DNA of 64,000 bases, taken from Micromonospora cathayae. GTDB lineage: Bacteria > Actinomycetota > Actinomycetes > Mycobacteriales > Micromonosporaceae. The stretch's first letter is position 1. Every line of letters starts with the position of its first letter. The stretch spans positions 5,547,001-5,611,000 of the forward strand of contig NZ_CP118615.1 of NCBI RefSeq assembly GCF_028993575.1. The letters run 5' to 3'. The notes below the pieces were generated by a model. It saw only the letters and a program-made list of their open reading frames with translations. It had not been told where the DNA came from and ran no database searches. A program made the translations under genes and the position numbers. Below are positions 17,060 to 25,491 of this stretch, piece after piece.

Positions 17060-17389
17060 TCTTTAATTGAAGATCCATTTTCTGTCTGACGGATCTTGCC
17101 AATGCGGCCCACGTCGCCGGGCACCGGGGCATTCCAGCAGGCGGTTCACGATTCGCACGACCCGCCCGGCACCCGTCGACACCCGCCCCGAGACCCGTCG
17201 CCATCCACCCCGAGACCGCGCCCGGAGCAGGACCGACCCGGCCGCACCGGGACGGCGACCGCACTGGAGCACCCCGCCCGGTGGACGGCCCACCCTGACC
17301 CGACAACGCTCGCCCCACCCACCGCACACCCGGCCCCGGGCCACGCCCTGCGGCACCCGGCACCCGGCACCCGGCAGGAACCGGCCCGG

Positions 17390-19189
17390 TCAGGCGTACG
17401 CGGCGGCCTGCTGGGAATACATTCCCGCATACTTTCCACCCAGCGTCATCAGTTCGTCATGGGTACCCTGCTCAATCAGCCTGCCGTTGTCGAGAACCAG
17501 GATCCGATCGGCCACCCGAACCGTGGAGAATCGGTGGCTGATAACGAGTACGGCCCGACTCCCCCGCAATCGGGAAAGGGTCGAGAAGAGCTTCGCCTCC
17601 GCCTCGGCGTCCAGGGACGCGGTCGGTTCGTCCAGGACGACCAGCGACGGGTCCCGGTACAGGACCCGAGCGATAGCCACCCGCTGCCACTGCCCCACCG
17701 ACAGGTCGACACCGCCGGCCAACTCCGCCGCCAGCAGGGTCTCGTAGCCGCGCGGCAGGCCCGCGAGGAAACCGTCCGCCTCGGCCTCCCGGGCCGCCGC
17801 CCGGACCCGGTCCAGGTCGGCGTCCACCGGCCCCACCGCCGCACCGACCCGGATGTTGTCCGCCGCCGAGAACCAGTACCGGGCGAAGCTCTGGAAAACC
17901 GCGCCGATTTCGTTGCCCGGATCCTGGGCCCGAATCGGCCGACCGTTCCAGCGGACCTCCCCCGACTGCGCCTCGTACAGTCCACAGAGGAGCTTGGCGA
18001 GGGTGGTCTTGCCGGATCCGTTGTGCCCCACGATCGCCACCATCTCGTCGCCCCGCAACGAGAACGAGACGTCGCTGAGCGCGGGACGGTTGGCGGCCGG
18101 ATAGGAGAAGGTCAGCTGGTCGACGTCCAAGCGGGTCAACGGCCCGGCCGCCGGCCGCCGGTCGACGCCGGTGCCGGCGAGCCGGTCCAGCAGGCGCATG
18201 GTCGCCAGGAAGTCGGCCAACTGTCCGGAATGTTCACGGAGCGCACCGACGTTGGCGGCGATCGTCTGCGACTGGTTGGACAGGATGAGCACGGAGACCC
18301 CGACGGTCACCGCCGCCAGCAGATCGACATGGCCCCGGGCCAGCAACCAGGCGAGCGAGACCAGCAGGACGGTCAGGCTGGCCGCCACCCCGACCGCGGC
18401 GACGACGGCCCGACGCAGGAAGCCCCGGACCAGGTCCCGGATCTCGTCGATCCGCTCGTCGTACAGGTGCCGCCACCGGTCGGCGAGGAAGTCCTGGATC
18501 CCGAAGACCCGGATCTCCGCGGCCTGGTCCCGGGACTCGAGGATGTTCTCGATGTGCTGGCGTTCCCGGTCGCTCGGGGTGTGTCCCCAGGTGAACGTCA
18601 ACAGCCGCTCGCCGAGGGCCCGACCGGTCAGCAGCACCGGCAGCCCGGACAGCAGCGCCACCGGCAACAGGACGGGGGCGGTGAGCGCGACGGCGACGAC
18701 GAGACCGCCGACCGTCAGGGACGCGGCGATCACCCGGGGCACCGCGAGGGTGATCTGCAGGGCCGAGGTGGAGGCCCGGCGGGCCCGTACGAGCCGGTCG
18801 TGGAACGCCGGAGTGTCGAACTCGATGAGTTCGCTGTGCGCCGACAGGAGGGTGATCTGCTCCTCACACCACCGGATGACCTTCTCGGTCAGCAGGCGGT
18901 GCAGCCCGCCCCCCACCATCCGGCCGAACGCGACGACCGCGACCAGCAGGACCACGGCGGCGAGCAGGAGCCACAGCGACAGGCCCGGTCGTCCGTCCTG
19001 CCGGGTCAGCCCGGCGGCCAGGCTCCGGCCGAGGACCAGGACGGCGGCGAGTCCGATCCCGGTCGTGCACATCGTCGCCAGCACGCCGTAGAAGGACGCG
19101 CCGCCGGCCCGGGCGACCAGCAGGACGACCTGCCAGAGCGACACGCGGGGCGGTGAACCGACCTCGTCGTCCCGCCCCGGGCCGGTCAC
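17390..19189 (-). CDS. ABC transporter, fused permease and ATPase (peptide exporter type)
   Basis: A 599-residue half-transporter. About six membrane segments occupy residues 20-315, followed by the nucleotide-binding domain (about 350-599) with Walker A GHNGSGKT, Q-loop VFQSF, signature LSVGQWQR, Walker B SLVVLDEPTASLD and the switch His in ISHRF. The QWQR form of the signature is typical of NisT/SpaT-like exporters of modified peptides. There is no N-terminal C39 peptidase domain, so it would not cleave a leader itself. It is transcribed in the same direction as the peptide genes, about 420 bases upstream of them, and is the likely exporter of that pathway. Confidence 0.88.
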   Translation of the reverse strand: MTGPGRDDEVGSPPRVSLWQVVLLVARAGGASFYGVLATMCTTGIGLAAVLVLGRSLAAGLTRQDGRPGLSLWLLLAAVVLLVAVVAFGRMVGGGLHRLLTEKVIRWCEEQITLLSAHSELIEFDTPAFHDRLVRARRASTSALQITLAVPRVIAASLTVGGLVVAVALTAPVLLPVALLSGLPVLLTGRALGERLLTFTWGHTPSDRERQHIENILESRDQAAEIRVFGIQDFLADRWRHLYDERIDEIRDLVRGFLRRAVVAAVGVAASLTVLLVSLAWLLARGHVDLLAAVTVGVSVLILSNQSQTIAANVGALREHSGQLADFLATMRLLDRLAGTGVDRRPAAGPLTRLDVDQLTFSYPAANRPALSDVSFSLRGDEMVAIVGHNGSGKTTLAKLLCGLYEAQSGEVRWNGRPIRAQDPGNEIGAVFQSFARYWFSAADNIRVGAAVGPVDADLDRVRAAAREAEADGFLAGLPRGYETLLAAELAGGVDLSVGQWQRVAIARVLYRDPSLVVLDEPTASLDAEAEAKLFSTLSRLRGSRAVLVISHRFSTVRVADRILVLDNGRLIEQGTHDELMTLGGKYAGMYSQQAAAYA

Positions 19190-19354
19190 GACCCGGCCCG
19201 GTTCGTCCGGCTACCGCCGACCACCGCACCCACCCGGGCGGCGGCCGGCACACCCCGGCCCCCGTCAGAAGTCCGTCGAGACACGGCTCGAAAGTAGTCG
19301 ATGGATATACCCGGGGCAACCACTCCGGCACCCTACGGATGCGGCACCCGCCCA

Positions 19355-19398
19355 CCGACCGGTCGGCGCGGGCCGGGGATCCGGCCCGCGCCGGTCGG
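19355..19398 (-). terminator. Strong hairpin after the mannanase gene
   Basis: GCGCGGGCCGG (19366-19376) pairs with CCGGCCCGCGC (19381-19391) around a 4-base loop. An outer stem CCGACCG/CGGTCGG extends it. It begins two bases past the mannanase stop codon and has no T-run, as is usual in actinobacteria. Confidence 0.7.
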
Positions 19399-19399
19399 C

Positions 19400-20752
19400 T
19401 CAGCTCGCCGTGCAGGTCAGGGACGGGGCGGCGTTGCCGCCCTGCCCGGAGCCGAGGAAACCGAAGGTGGTGCCGGCACCGGCGCCGAGGTTGCCGTTGT
19501 AGCTCACGTTGCGCGCGGTCACCGCCGCCCCGCTGCTGCTCACCGTCGCGTTCCAGGCGTTGGTGACCGCCTGCCCGTTGGCGAAGGTCCAGGTGACCGT
19601 CCAGCCCCGGATCGCCGCGCCGCCGGCGGTGATCCGCACCTCGCCCTGGAAACCACCCGGCCACTGGCCGATCACGTGGTACGTGGCGGTGCAGGCCCCG
19701 GGGCCGCCGGTCGGCGTCGGCGTGGGACCGACCGGCGGGCTCGTCGGGGGCGTGGTGGGTGGTGTGGTCGGGCCCGTACCGCCGAAGACGGTGGCCTCCC
19801 GGGCGGTCGCCGCGATGCCGTCGGTGCCGTGGAAGATGCGCTGCCCCCAGGTGGTGAGCTGGTCGGGGTCGAAGTCGCGGGCCATGTCCAGGATCGGGTC
19901 GGTGTTGCCGCTCCAGGACCAGCCGAGGTAGCCCAGGTCGCGGCGGTTCGCCTCGGCCAGCAGCGTCTCGTGGTCCACCTCGCCGGCGGTGAACCGCCAG
20001 CCGAACTCACCGATCACCAGCGGCCAGCCGTTGGCCTCGAACCGGTCGAGGTAGTCGACGATGCTGGCGGCGGTGTTGAACACCGCGTACATGTGGATGG
20101 ACAGCACCGTGTTGTGCTGCCGGTCGGCGTCCAGGACCGTCTGGGCGTTGTCCCGCATGACGTACTGCCAGTCCTGGCCCCAGTTCGGGCCGTCGACCAT
20201 GAGCAGGTGCGCGAAGCCGTTGTCGCGCATCTTCCGGATCGCGGCGGCCGTCGCACTCGTCCACTGGGCGGCGTTGACGTTGCCGATCGGCTCGTTGCCG
20301 ATGTTGATGACGACGTAGTTCTCCTCGCCGACCAGGGCGCTCTTCTGGCTGATCCAGTAGTCGACGGCCTCGTCGAGCGAGGCGGCGGCGCCCTCCTCGC
20401 CGTAACCGGTGGTGTCGTGCACCTCCAGTACGCAGATCAGCCGGTTCTGTTTGCACCGGCTGACCACATCGGCCACGTCGGTGGAGGGCCCCCACCGCTT
20501 GCCGCTGCCCAGCACCACCCGGACCGTGTTGGCGCCGAGGGCCTTGACGTCGGCGAACGAGTTGGTCTGGCCGGTGTACCACACGTGCGGGTGGTTGACC
20601 CCGCGCATCACGAACGGCTGGCCGTTGGCCTCGACGATGGTGGTGCCGTCGACGTGCAGACCGACGGCCGCCTGGGCCGGCGGGACGAACATCAGGACGG
20701 AGCCGGCGAGCGCGAGCAGCGCGGCGCCGAGCAGGGCGAATCGTCTTGTCAT
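19400..20752 (-). CDS. manA: Secreted endo-beta-1,4-mannanase, GH5 with CBM2
   Basis: A 450-residue exported enzyme. Signal peptide at 1-28 (cleavage near PAQAA). The GH5 subfamily 8-like catalytic domain (about 29-315) has the acid/base Glu in INIGNEP and the nucleophile Glu in VIGEFG, plus ICVLEVHDTTGYG, FVMRGVNHPH and LGYLGWSWSG, which resemble Streptomyces ManA mannanases more than cellulases. A Thr/Pro linker leads to a C-terminal family 2 carbohydrate-binding module (about 350-450; WPGGFQGEV, WTVTWTFANGQ, NAWNA). It should cut mannan or glucomannan outside the cell. A LacI-type regulator gene is divergent and probably controls it. Confidence 0.88.
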   Translation of the reverse strand: MTRRFALLGAALLALAGSVLMFVPPAQAAVGLHVDGTTIVEANGQPFVMRGVNHPHVWYTGQTNSFADVKALGANTVRVVLGSGKRWGPSTDVADVVSRCKQNRLICVLEVHDTTGYGEEGAAASLDEAVDYWISQKSALVGEENYVVINIGNEPIGNVNAAQWTSATAAAIRKMRDNGFAHLLMVDGPNWGQDWQYVMRDNAQTVLDADRQHNTVLSIHMYAVFNTAASIVDYLDRFEANGWPLVIGEFGWRFTAGEVDHETLLAEANRRDLGYLGWSWSGNTDPILDMARDFDPDQLTTWGQRIFHGTDGIAATAREATVFGGTGPTTPPTTPPTSPPVGPTPTPTGGPGACTATYHVIGQWPGGFQGEVRITAGGAAIRGWTVTWTFANGQAVTNAWNATVSSSGAAVTARNVSYNGNLGAGAGTTFGFLGSGQGGNAAPSLTCTAS

Positions 20753-20872
20753 GACCTACCTCGGGGTGGGTGGCCCCGGAGCCGGGGCGCACGACGACCA
20801 CGCCTACCGGGGTGCCCAGATCCGACCGCCGTTGCCCTGGTGGTCGCGGATCAGCCCAGCTCGTGGTTGTTG

Positions 20873-20884
20873 TTACGTTTGTAA
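20873..20884. promoter_or_regulatory. Short inverted repeat between mannanase and LacI genes
   Basis: TTAC-GTTT-GTAA lies in the AT-richer centre of the divergent spacer. It is a candidate LacI-family operator, but the arms are only four bases long. Confidence 0.25.
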
Positions 20885-20977
20885 TCCGGCTCGCTGCCGT
20901 ACGATACGCTTCGATCTCTTCGCGGGCAATCGACGACCCCGGCGGACGACCCGGGGACGGGAGAGCGAGGCGGGACG

Positions 20978-22066
20978 GTGACCGAACGCGGCGGGCCACG
21001 GCGGGTCCGGATGCGGGACGTCGCCGTGGCGGCGGGAGTGTCCGCCTCGACGGTCGCCAACGTGCTGAGCCGGCCCGACATCGTCGCGCCGGAGACCCGC
21101 CTGCGGGTGGAGCAGGCGATCCGGCGTACCGGTTTCGTCCGCAGCGGGCCGGCCCGGCAGCTACGCGGGCTACCGAGCCCGATCGTCGGTAGCGTCGTGC
21201 TCGACCTCGCCAACCCGTACTTCGCCGCGTTGAACCGGGGTGTCGAGGACCGGCTCGCCGAGGCGGGCTGCCTCCTGTTGACCGCGAGCACCGACCTGCG
21301 TCCGGAGAAGGAGGGACAACTGCTCGACCTGCTCCAGGAGCAGGCGGTACGCGGCATCGTCATCGCGCCGATCGGGTCCGATCGCGGCGCGCTGCTCGCG
21401 GCGAGCCGGCGCGGCACCCCGGTGGTGCTGGTCGACGAACCCCGCTCGGGGCTCGACCTGTGCGCGGCGGCGGTCGACGACGTGCTCGGTGGGCGGCTGG
21501 CCGCCGAGCACCTGTTGGCGCTGGGCCATCGCCGGATCGCCTACCTGGGCGCGACCGTCGAGTCCGGCACGGTCACCCGGCGTCGCGCCGGGGTACGCCA
21601 GGCGGTCGCCGACGCCGGGCTGGATCCCGACGACACCGTCGTCGACCTGCGGATGGTGTTGCATCCTCCGGCCCTCGTGGACGCCGCCGCCGGGGCGGTG
21701 GACCACCTGCTGGCGCTGCGTCCCGCGCCCACCGCCGTGCTGTGCCTCAACGACACCGCCGCCCTCGGCGTCCTGCGCCGGCTGCACGCCCTCGGGCGGC
21801 GAGTGCCGGAGGACGTCTCCGTCGTCGGGTACGACGATCTGCCGTTCGCGGCCCTGCTGTCACCGCCGCTGACCACCGTGCGGCAGCCGACGTACGCCCT
21901 CGGCCGGACCGCCGCCGGGCTGCTGCTGGACGAGGCCCGACCGGACCACACCCACCGGCAGGTCCTGTTCCGCCCGGAGCTGATGGTCCGTTCCTCGACC
22001 GCGCCGCCGCCCGGCGAGCCGGCTGCGGATCCGCCGCCGCCGACCGCCCGCCGGGAACGGCGGTAG
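20978..22066 (+). CDS. LacI-family transcriptional regulator
   Basis: A 362-residue repressor-type protein. The helix-turn-helix is at about residues 10-35 (MRDVAVAAGVSASTVANVLS) with the hinge helix following (ARQLRG). The rest is a periplasmic-binding-like sugar sensor (GSVVLDLANPYFAAL, VVLVDEPRSG, GHRRIAYLGA, VSVVGYDDLPFAALLSPPLTTV). The GTG at 20978 follows GGGAGAGCGAGG. It is divergent from the mannanase gene, so manno-oligosaccharide control of that gene is a fair inference. Confidence 0.88.
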   Translation: MTERGGPRRVRMRDVAVAAGVSASTVANVLSRPDIVAPETRLRVEQAIRRTGFVRSGPARQLRGLPSPIVGSVVLDLANPYFAALNRGVEDRLAEAGCLLLTASTDLRPEKEGQLLDLLQEQAVRGIVIAPIGSDRGALLAASRRGTPVVLVDEPRSGLDLCAAAVDDVLGGRLAAEHLLALGHRRIAYLGATVESGTVTRRRAGVRQAVADAGLDPDDTVVDLRMVLHPPALVDAAAGAVDHLLALRPAPTAVLCLNDTAALGVLRRLHALGRRVPEDVSVVGYDDLPFAALLSPPLTTVRQPTYALGRTAAGLLLDEARPDHTHRQVLFRPELMVRSSTAPPPGEPAADPPPPTARRERR

Positions 22067-22087
22067 ACGGCGGCGGGCGGCGGCCGG

Positions 22088-22963
22088 TCACGGGTGGGCA
22101 CTGTCCCGGGCGGCCGGCACCGGCGCGAACACCCGGCCCCCGGTGACCAGTTCGGCCACCACCAGCACCACCGCCTGACCGATCACCAGCGTGGTCACCA
22201 CCGCCGCCATGGTCCCGGTGGCGGCCACGGTCGCCGCGCCCAGGTTGTACAGCGCGTGCCAGACCGCCACCGCCGGGACGCTGCCGGTACGGTTCCACAG
22301 CCAGCCGAGGACCACCGCGCCACAGAGGATGCCGATGGTGAAGCCGACCAGGGTTCCGACGGAGAACCCCCGGTAGCTGCTGAGGACGGCGAAGAGCGGC
22401 AGGTGCCAGCCGACCCAGATGCCGGTGAGCACCACGACCGCGACCAGGGGTCGCAGCCCGCGCTGGAGCCGGGGCTGGAGGAACCCGCGCCAGCCGGTCT
22501 CCTCCCCCAGTCCGTTGACCAGCACGAGCAGCCCGAGCACCCCGACGACACCCCACTGGGGGAAGCCGTTCACCAGGCCGAAGTCACCGGGCGCGGGTGG
22601 GTCTCCGGCGAGCGCGGCGACCGCCGCCCCGAGCCCGACCATGGCCAGCGGGGAGCACGCCACCAGCCACCACCGGCCGATCCGCCACCGGGTCAACCGG
22701 GCGCGCATCCCCACCGGCCGGCCCCGCCGGGCCAGCACCGCCGCGACCAGCAGGGCGGCGAGCGCCGGCCCGAGCAGGCCGGGCAGGTGGGTGGCCGAGC
22801 CACCCACCCGCACCACCCGCCCGGTCATCAGCAACGGCAGCCAGCAGGCCCAACTGCTCGCGTACGCGAGCAGCGCGTACCCGACGACCACCGGCCAGCC
22901 GACGGCGGACCGGTCGGGGCGCGACCCGACGGGACGGGTACCGGTGCGGTCGAGTGTGCTCAT
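22088..22963 (-). CDS. CPBP-family intramembrane metalloprotease
   Basis: A 291-residue polytopic membrane protein with about seven or eight segments. The family motifs are present in order: EETGWRGFLQ (motif 1, EExxxR), WVGWHLPLF (motif 2, with the metal-binding His) and WHALYN (motif 3, HxxxN). Proteins of this Abi/CAAX-like family cleave prenylated or small peptide substrates inside the membrane, some giving bacteriocin self-immunity. The start at 22963 was chosen because the frame upstream is low in membrane and family character. It converges on the LacI gene; no peptide gene was found beside it. Confidence 0.85.
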   Translation of the reverse strand: MSTLDRTGTRPVGSRPDRSAVGWPVVVGYALLAYASSWACWLPLLMTGRVVRVGGSATHLPGLLGPALAALLVAAVLARRGRPVGMRARLTRWRIGRWWLVACSPLAMVGLGAAVAALAGDPPAPGDFGLVNGFPQWGVVGVLGLLVLVNGLGEETGWRGFLQPRLQRGLRPLVAVVVLTGIWVGWHLPLFAVLSSYRGFSVGTLVGFTIGILCGAVVLGWLWNRTGSVPAVAVWHALYNLGAATVAATGTMAAVVTTLVIGQAVVLVVAELVTGGRVFAPVPAARDSAHP

Positions 22964-23193
22964 GCCCTGATCGTGGCCCTCGTGCGACGGGCCGGACACG
23001 GCCGTCTGGCACCGGCCGGCCGGGCCTTTCGGCCCCGTTCCGCCGCACCTGGCCCGATCTGCCGCGAAAAGCATGTCGGAATGGTGGCCGCCACTACTGC
23101 TCCGCCAATACCGCCGCTGACCTGAGACGTAACTTAGCCGACATGTAAGTGTGGTCAAGTCACCGGATGACAATTTCCGGATGCGGAAAAGCG

Positions 23194-24618
23194 ATGCGGA
23201 CTGCCCGGCGCGCCTTCCTGCTGGCAGCAGGGCTGACAGCGCTGGCTGTCCCCCTGGTGACGGTCCCGGCACAGGCGCTGACCCCGGCGGCTGCGGAGAT
23301 CAGGATGCCGGAGTGCGCCTGGTCGGCGAAGTACGGCGTGAACGGCCTGAACGCATACTGGCCGGATACTGCCGCCACCTACTGGTCGACCATCTATCCG
23401 GTCACCGGCGACCTGGAAGTCACCATTTCCGGAGTTTTCCCGGACGCCCGATACGCGTCTTTCAACGTTTATGACGAGAAGCCGGCCCAGTTTACCCGTA
23501 ACGGTGTCGCGTCCAGCCTCCCCGACTATCTGATCGTCCCGGACCCGGGCAGCGTCAACCCGTGGCGGACGCCCGGGACGTCGGGCGGCCGGTTCACCGT
23601 CACGCTCAGTCCGGAGGTGACGGTCGGGGAGGTCAACCGGCTGCCACTGTCCCGGGAGGACGCACCGGCCGGCGCGAAGGCATCGGTGATCTTCCGGGTC
23701 TACCTGCCGACCGGCGGCGACGCGGCGGTGGTCCTGCCGACGGTGACCCTGACCCAGGGTGGGGTGTCGACGACCCTGCCGCCCTGCGCGGCCGGGACCG
23801 GAAACGGGACCGGGACCGTTGCCGCGCCGCTGGAACCGCCCGGCAGCGGGACGGGTGGTTCCGGCCGCACCGGTGGCGGGCCGGGGCAGCCCGGCGGACC
23901 CGGCCACCCGGGTCACCCCGGCGGGCCGGGAGGACCGGGAGGACCGGGGCATCCCGGCGGGCCGGGCGTTCCCGGGCACCCGGGGCACCCGGGAGGACCC
24001 GGCGGTCCGGGGCATCCTGACGAGGCGGGTGAGAAGCTCTTCCGGCACACCTCCGAGGTGGAGAACCTGGCCCCCAACCCGGACAACGCGTACCTGGGCG
24101 CGTGGATAGCCCCGCCGGGAGCGGAGAACGTCGTGGTGATCCGGGGCCGGGCACCCCGGGCGGTCGCCGGAACCCATCCGGAGGTCTGGCCCCGCCGGAA
24201 GACCGATCTCCGCTACTGGTCGATGTGCACCAACCTGGGCGGTCAGCTCAAGCCGGTCGTGATCAACAGGCCCACCGACGGACCGGCGAGCTACGGCTGC
24301 CGGTACGACGACGAGACGTCGACGGACCGACACGGTCACTACACCTTCGTCCTCGGCACGGAGGCGCAACGGCCGGCCATCGAGGCCGTGCCGGGGGTGA
24401 CCTTCCTGCCCTTCTCCACGTCCTACCCGACCTCGACGCACATGGTCCTGCTCCGGAACCTGATCCCGGTCGACGGGTTCCCGCACGCCGTGCAGAACGT
24501 GCCGTTGAACAGTTCGGCGGAGACCGCGGCGGAGGTCATGGGCCCGTACTATCCGCTGGTGCGGGTCTGCGGACTGGCCGACCTCGCCAGCCGGGGGCCG
24601 CGGCACTGCGCCGCCTGA
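23194..24618 (+). CDS. Secreted protein with collagen-like insert
   Basis: A 474-residue exported protein (start at 23194 gives a canonical signal peptide ending near VPAQA; in-frame starts exist at 23149 and 23167). A beta-rich segment (about 30-200; GDLEVTISGVFPDARYASFNVYD) recalls DUF1214-like folds. Then comes about 50 residues of collagen-like Gly-X-Y sequence dominated by GPG, GHP and GGP triplets (roughly 225-285). A second globular part follows (about 290-474; LRYWSMCTNLGG, YGCRYDDET, HMVLLRNLIP) with four cysteines. Both halves may form one DUF1254/1214-like domain interrupted by the collagen rod. Function unknown. Confidence 0.7.
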   Translation: MRTARRAFLLAAGLTALAVPLVTVPAQALTPAAAEIRMPECAWSAKYGVNGLNAYWPDTAATYWSTIYPVTGDLEVTISGVFPDARYASFNVYDEKPAQFTRNGVASSLPDYLIVPDPGSVNPWRTPGTSGGRFTVTLSPEVTVGEVNRLPLSREDAPAGAKASVIFRVYLPTGGDAAVVLPTVTLTQGGVSTTLPPCAAGTGNGTGTVAAPLEPPGSGTGGSGRTGGGPGQPGGPGHPGHPGGPGGPGGPGHPGGPGVPGHPGHPGGPGGPGHPDEAGEKLFRHTSEVENLAPNPDNAYLGAWIAPPGAENVVVIRGRAPRAVAGTHPEVWPRRKTDLRYWSMCTNLGGQLKPVVINRPTDGPASYGCRYDDETSTDRHGHYTFVLGTEAQRPAIEAVPGVTFLPFSTSYPTSTHMVLLRNLIPVDGFPHAVQNVPLNSSAETAAEVMGPYYPLVRVCGLADLASRGPRHCAA

Positions 24619-24627
24619 CCGGTGGGT

Positions 24628-24657
24628 GGCGGCGGGTGGGCTGTCCCGTCCGCCGCC
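24628..24657. terminator. Hairpin between converging genes
   Basis: GGCGGCGGGTGGG (24628-24640) pairs with CCCGTCCGCCGCC (24645-24657), with two G-U pairs and a CTGT loop, just after the stop of the collagen-like protein gene. Confidence 0.6.
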
Positions 24658-24678
24658 GCTCCGGCCGGACGCCGGCCG

Positions 24679-25449
24679 TCAGCCCGGCCCGGTGCCCCAC
24701 GCGGCGTCGACCAGGGCGGGCAACACCCGGGCGGCCGGGCCGCGCAGGTTCAGGTCGGCCACCCGGTCCAGCGGGGTCTCCTCCGGGTTGACCTGCACGA
24801 CGGTGGCCCCGAGTCGGGCCGCCACCTGGGGGATCTCCGCCGCCGGGTAGACCACTCCGGAGGTACCCACGGTCACCAGCAGGTCGCAGGAAGCCGCCGC
24901 CTCGGCGGCCGCCTGCAACGCGTCCGGGGGCAGCGCCTCGCCGAACCACACCACGCCCGGTCGGACCGGGGCGGCGCACCGGACGCACCCGGGCGGCGGC
25001 AACCGCCGGCCGTCCGGCGGTTCCTCGCCGTCGGCGACCGGGGCGGGGTGGGCGCAGGCCGAACAGCGGGGCGCGAAGAGGCTGCCGTGCAGGTGGACCG
25101 GGGCCGGGGAGCCGGCGCGCTCGTGCAGGTCGTCGACGTTCTGGGTGACGACGACGGTGCCCGGGAGCCGGCTCTCGATCGCGGCCACGGCCCGGTGGCC
25201 CGCGTTCGGCTGGACCCGCCGGACCGTGCTGCGCCGCCACTCGTACCAGCCCCAGACCAGGGCGGGATCCGCCCGGAACGCCTCCGGGGTGGCGAGCGCC
25301 TGGGCGTCGAACTGCCGCCACAGGCCGGTGAGGGCGTCCCGGAAGGTCGGCACGCCGCTCTCGGCCGACATCCCGGCCCCGGTGAAGACCACGACCTGTC
25401 GGGCCTGGCTGAGCAGTGCCGCCGCCTGCCGCAACGGGTGCGGTGTCAT
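24679..25449 (-). CDS. cobB: Sirtuin, NAD-dependent protein deacylase (SIRT5-like)
   Basis: A 256-residue sirtuin. NAD-binding motif GAGMSAESGVPTFRD, catalytic TQNVDDLHERAG and HLHG, and a zinc site from CSAC and CVRC. The YxxR pair WYEWRR (about residue 80) is the acyl-pocket signature of SIRT5/CobB-type enzymes that prefer succinyl or malonyl lysine over acetyl lysine. The ATG at 25449 has GGGAGG ahead; an upstream start at 25476 is possible. It would remove acyl groups from lysines of metabolic enzymes, consuming NAD+. Confidence 0.88.
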   Translation of the reverse strand: MTPHPLRQAAALLSQARQVVVFTGAGMSAESGVPTFRDALTGLWRQFDAQALATPEAFRADPALVWGWYEWRRSTVRRVQPNAGHRAVAAIESRLPGTVVVTQNVDDLHERAGSPAPVHLHGSLFAPRCSACAHPAPVADGEEPPDGRRLPPPGCVRCAAPVRPGVVWFGEALPPDALQAAAEAAASCDLLVTVGTSGVVYPAAEIPQVAARLGATVVQVNPEETPLDRVADLNLRGPAARVLPALVDAAWGTGPG

Positions 25450-25491
25450 CTGCCTGGCCCTCCCGGGTACGTGCACCGTCCGGACGGCGGT

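Larger units (their letters stand above)
16968..17389. other. Promoter-bearing spacer of the peptide cluster
   Basis: This 422-base spacer separates the ABC exporter stop from the peptide gene. The part from 17000 to 17100 is markedly AT-rich for this genome and holds the proposed promoter and an inverted repeat. The part near the exporter contains a short tandem run of GGCACCC (three copies, 17352-17372). Frames on the plus strand here look like chance. Confidence 0.55.

Noticed and set aside
17352..17372. Tandem GGCACCC repeats near the exporter stop as possible CRISPR-like or regulatory repeat
   Set aside because: Only three 7-base copies without spacers; ordinary slippage in GC-rich DNA.
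22088..22963. CPBP protease as immunity protein of a bacteriocin locus
   Set aside because: No peptide precursor, modification or export gene adjoins it; the peptide cluster lies several kilobases away with unrelated genes in between.
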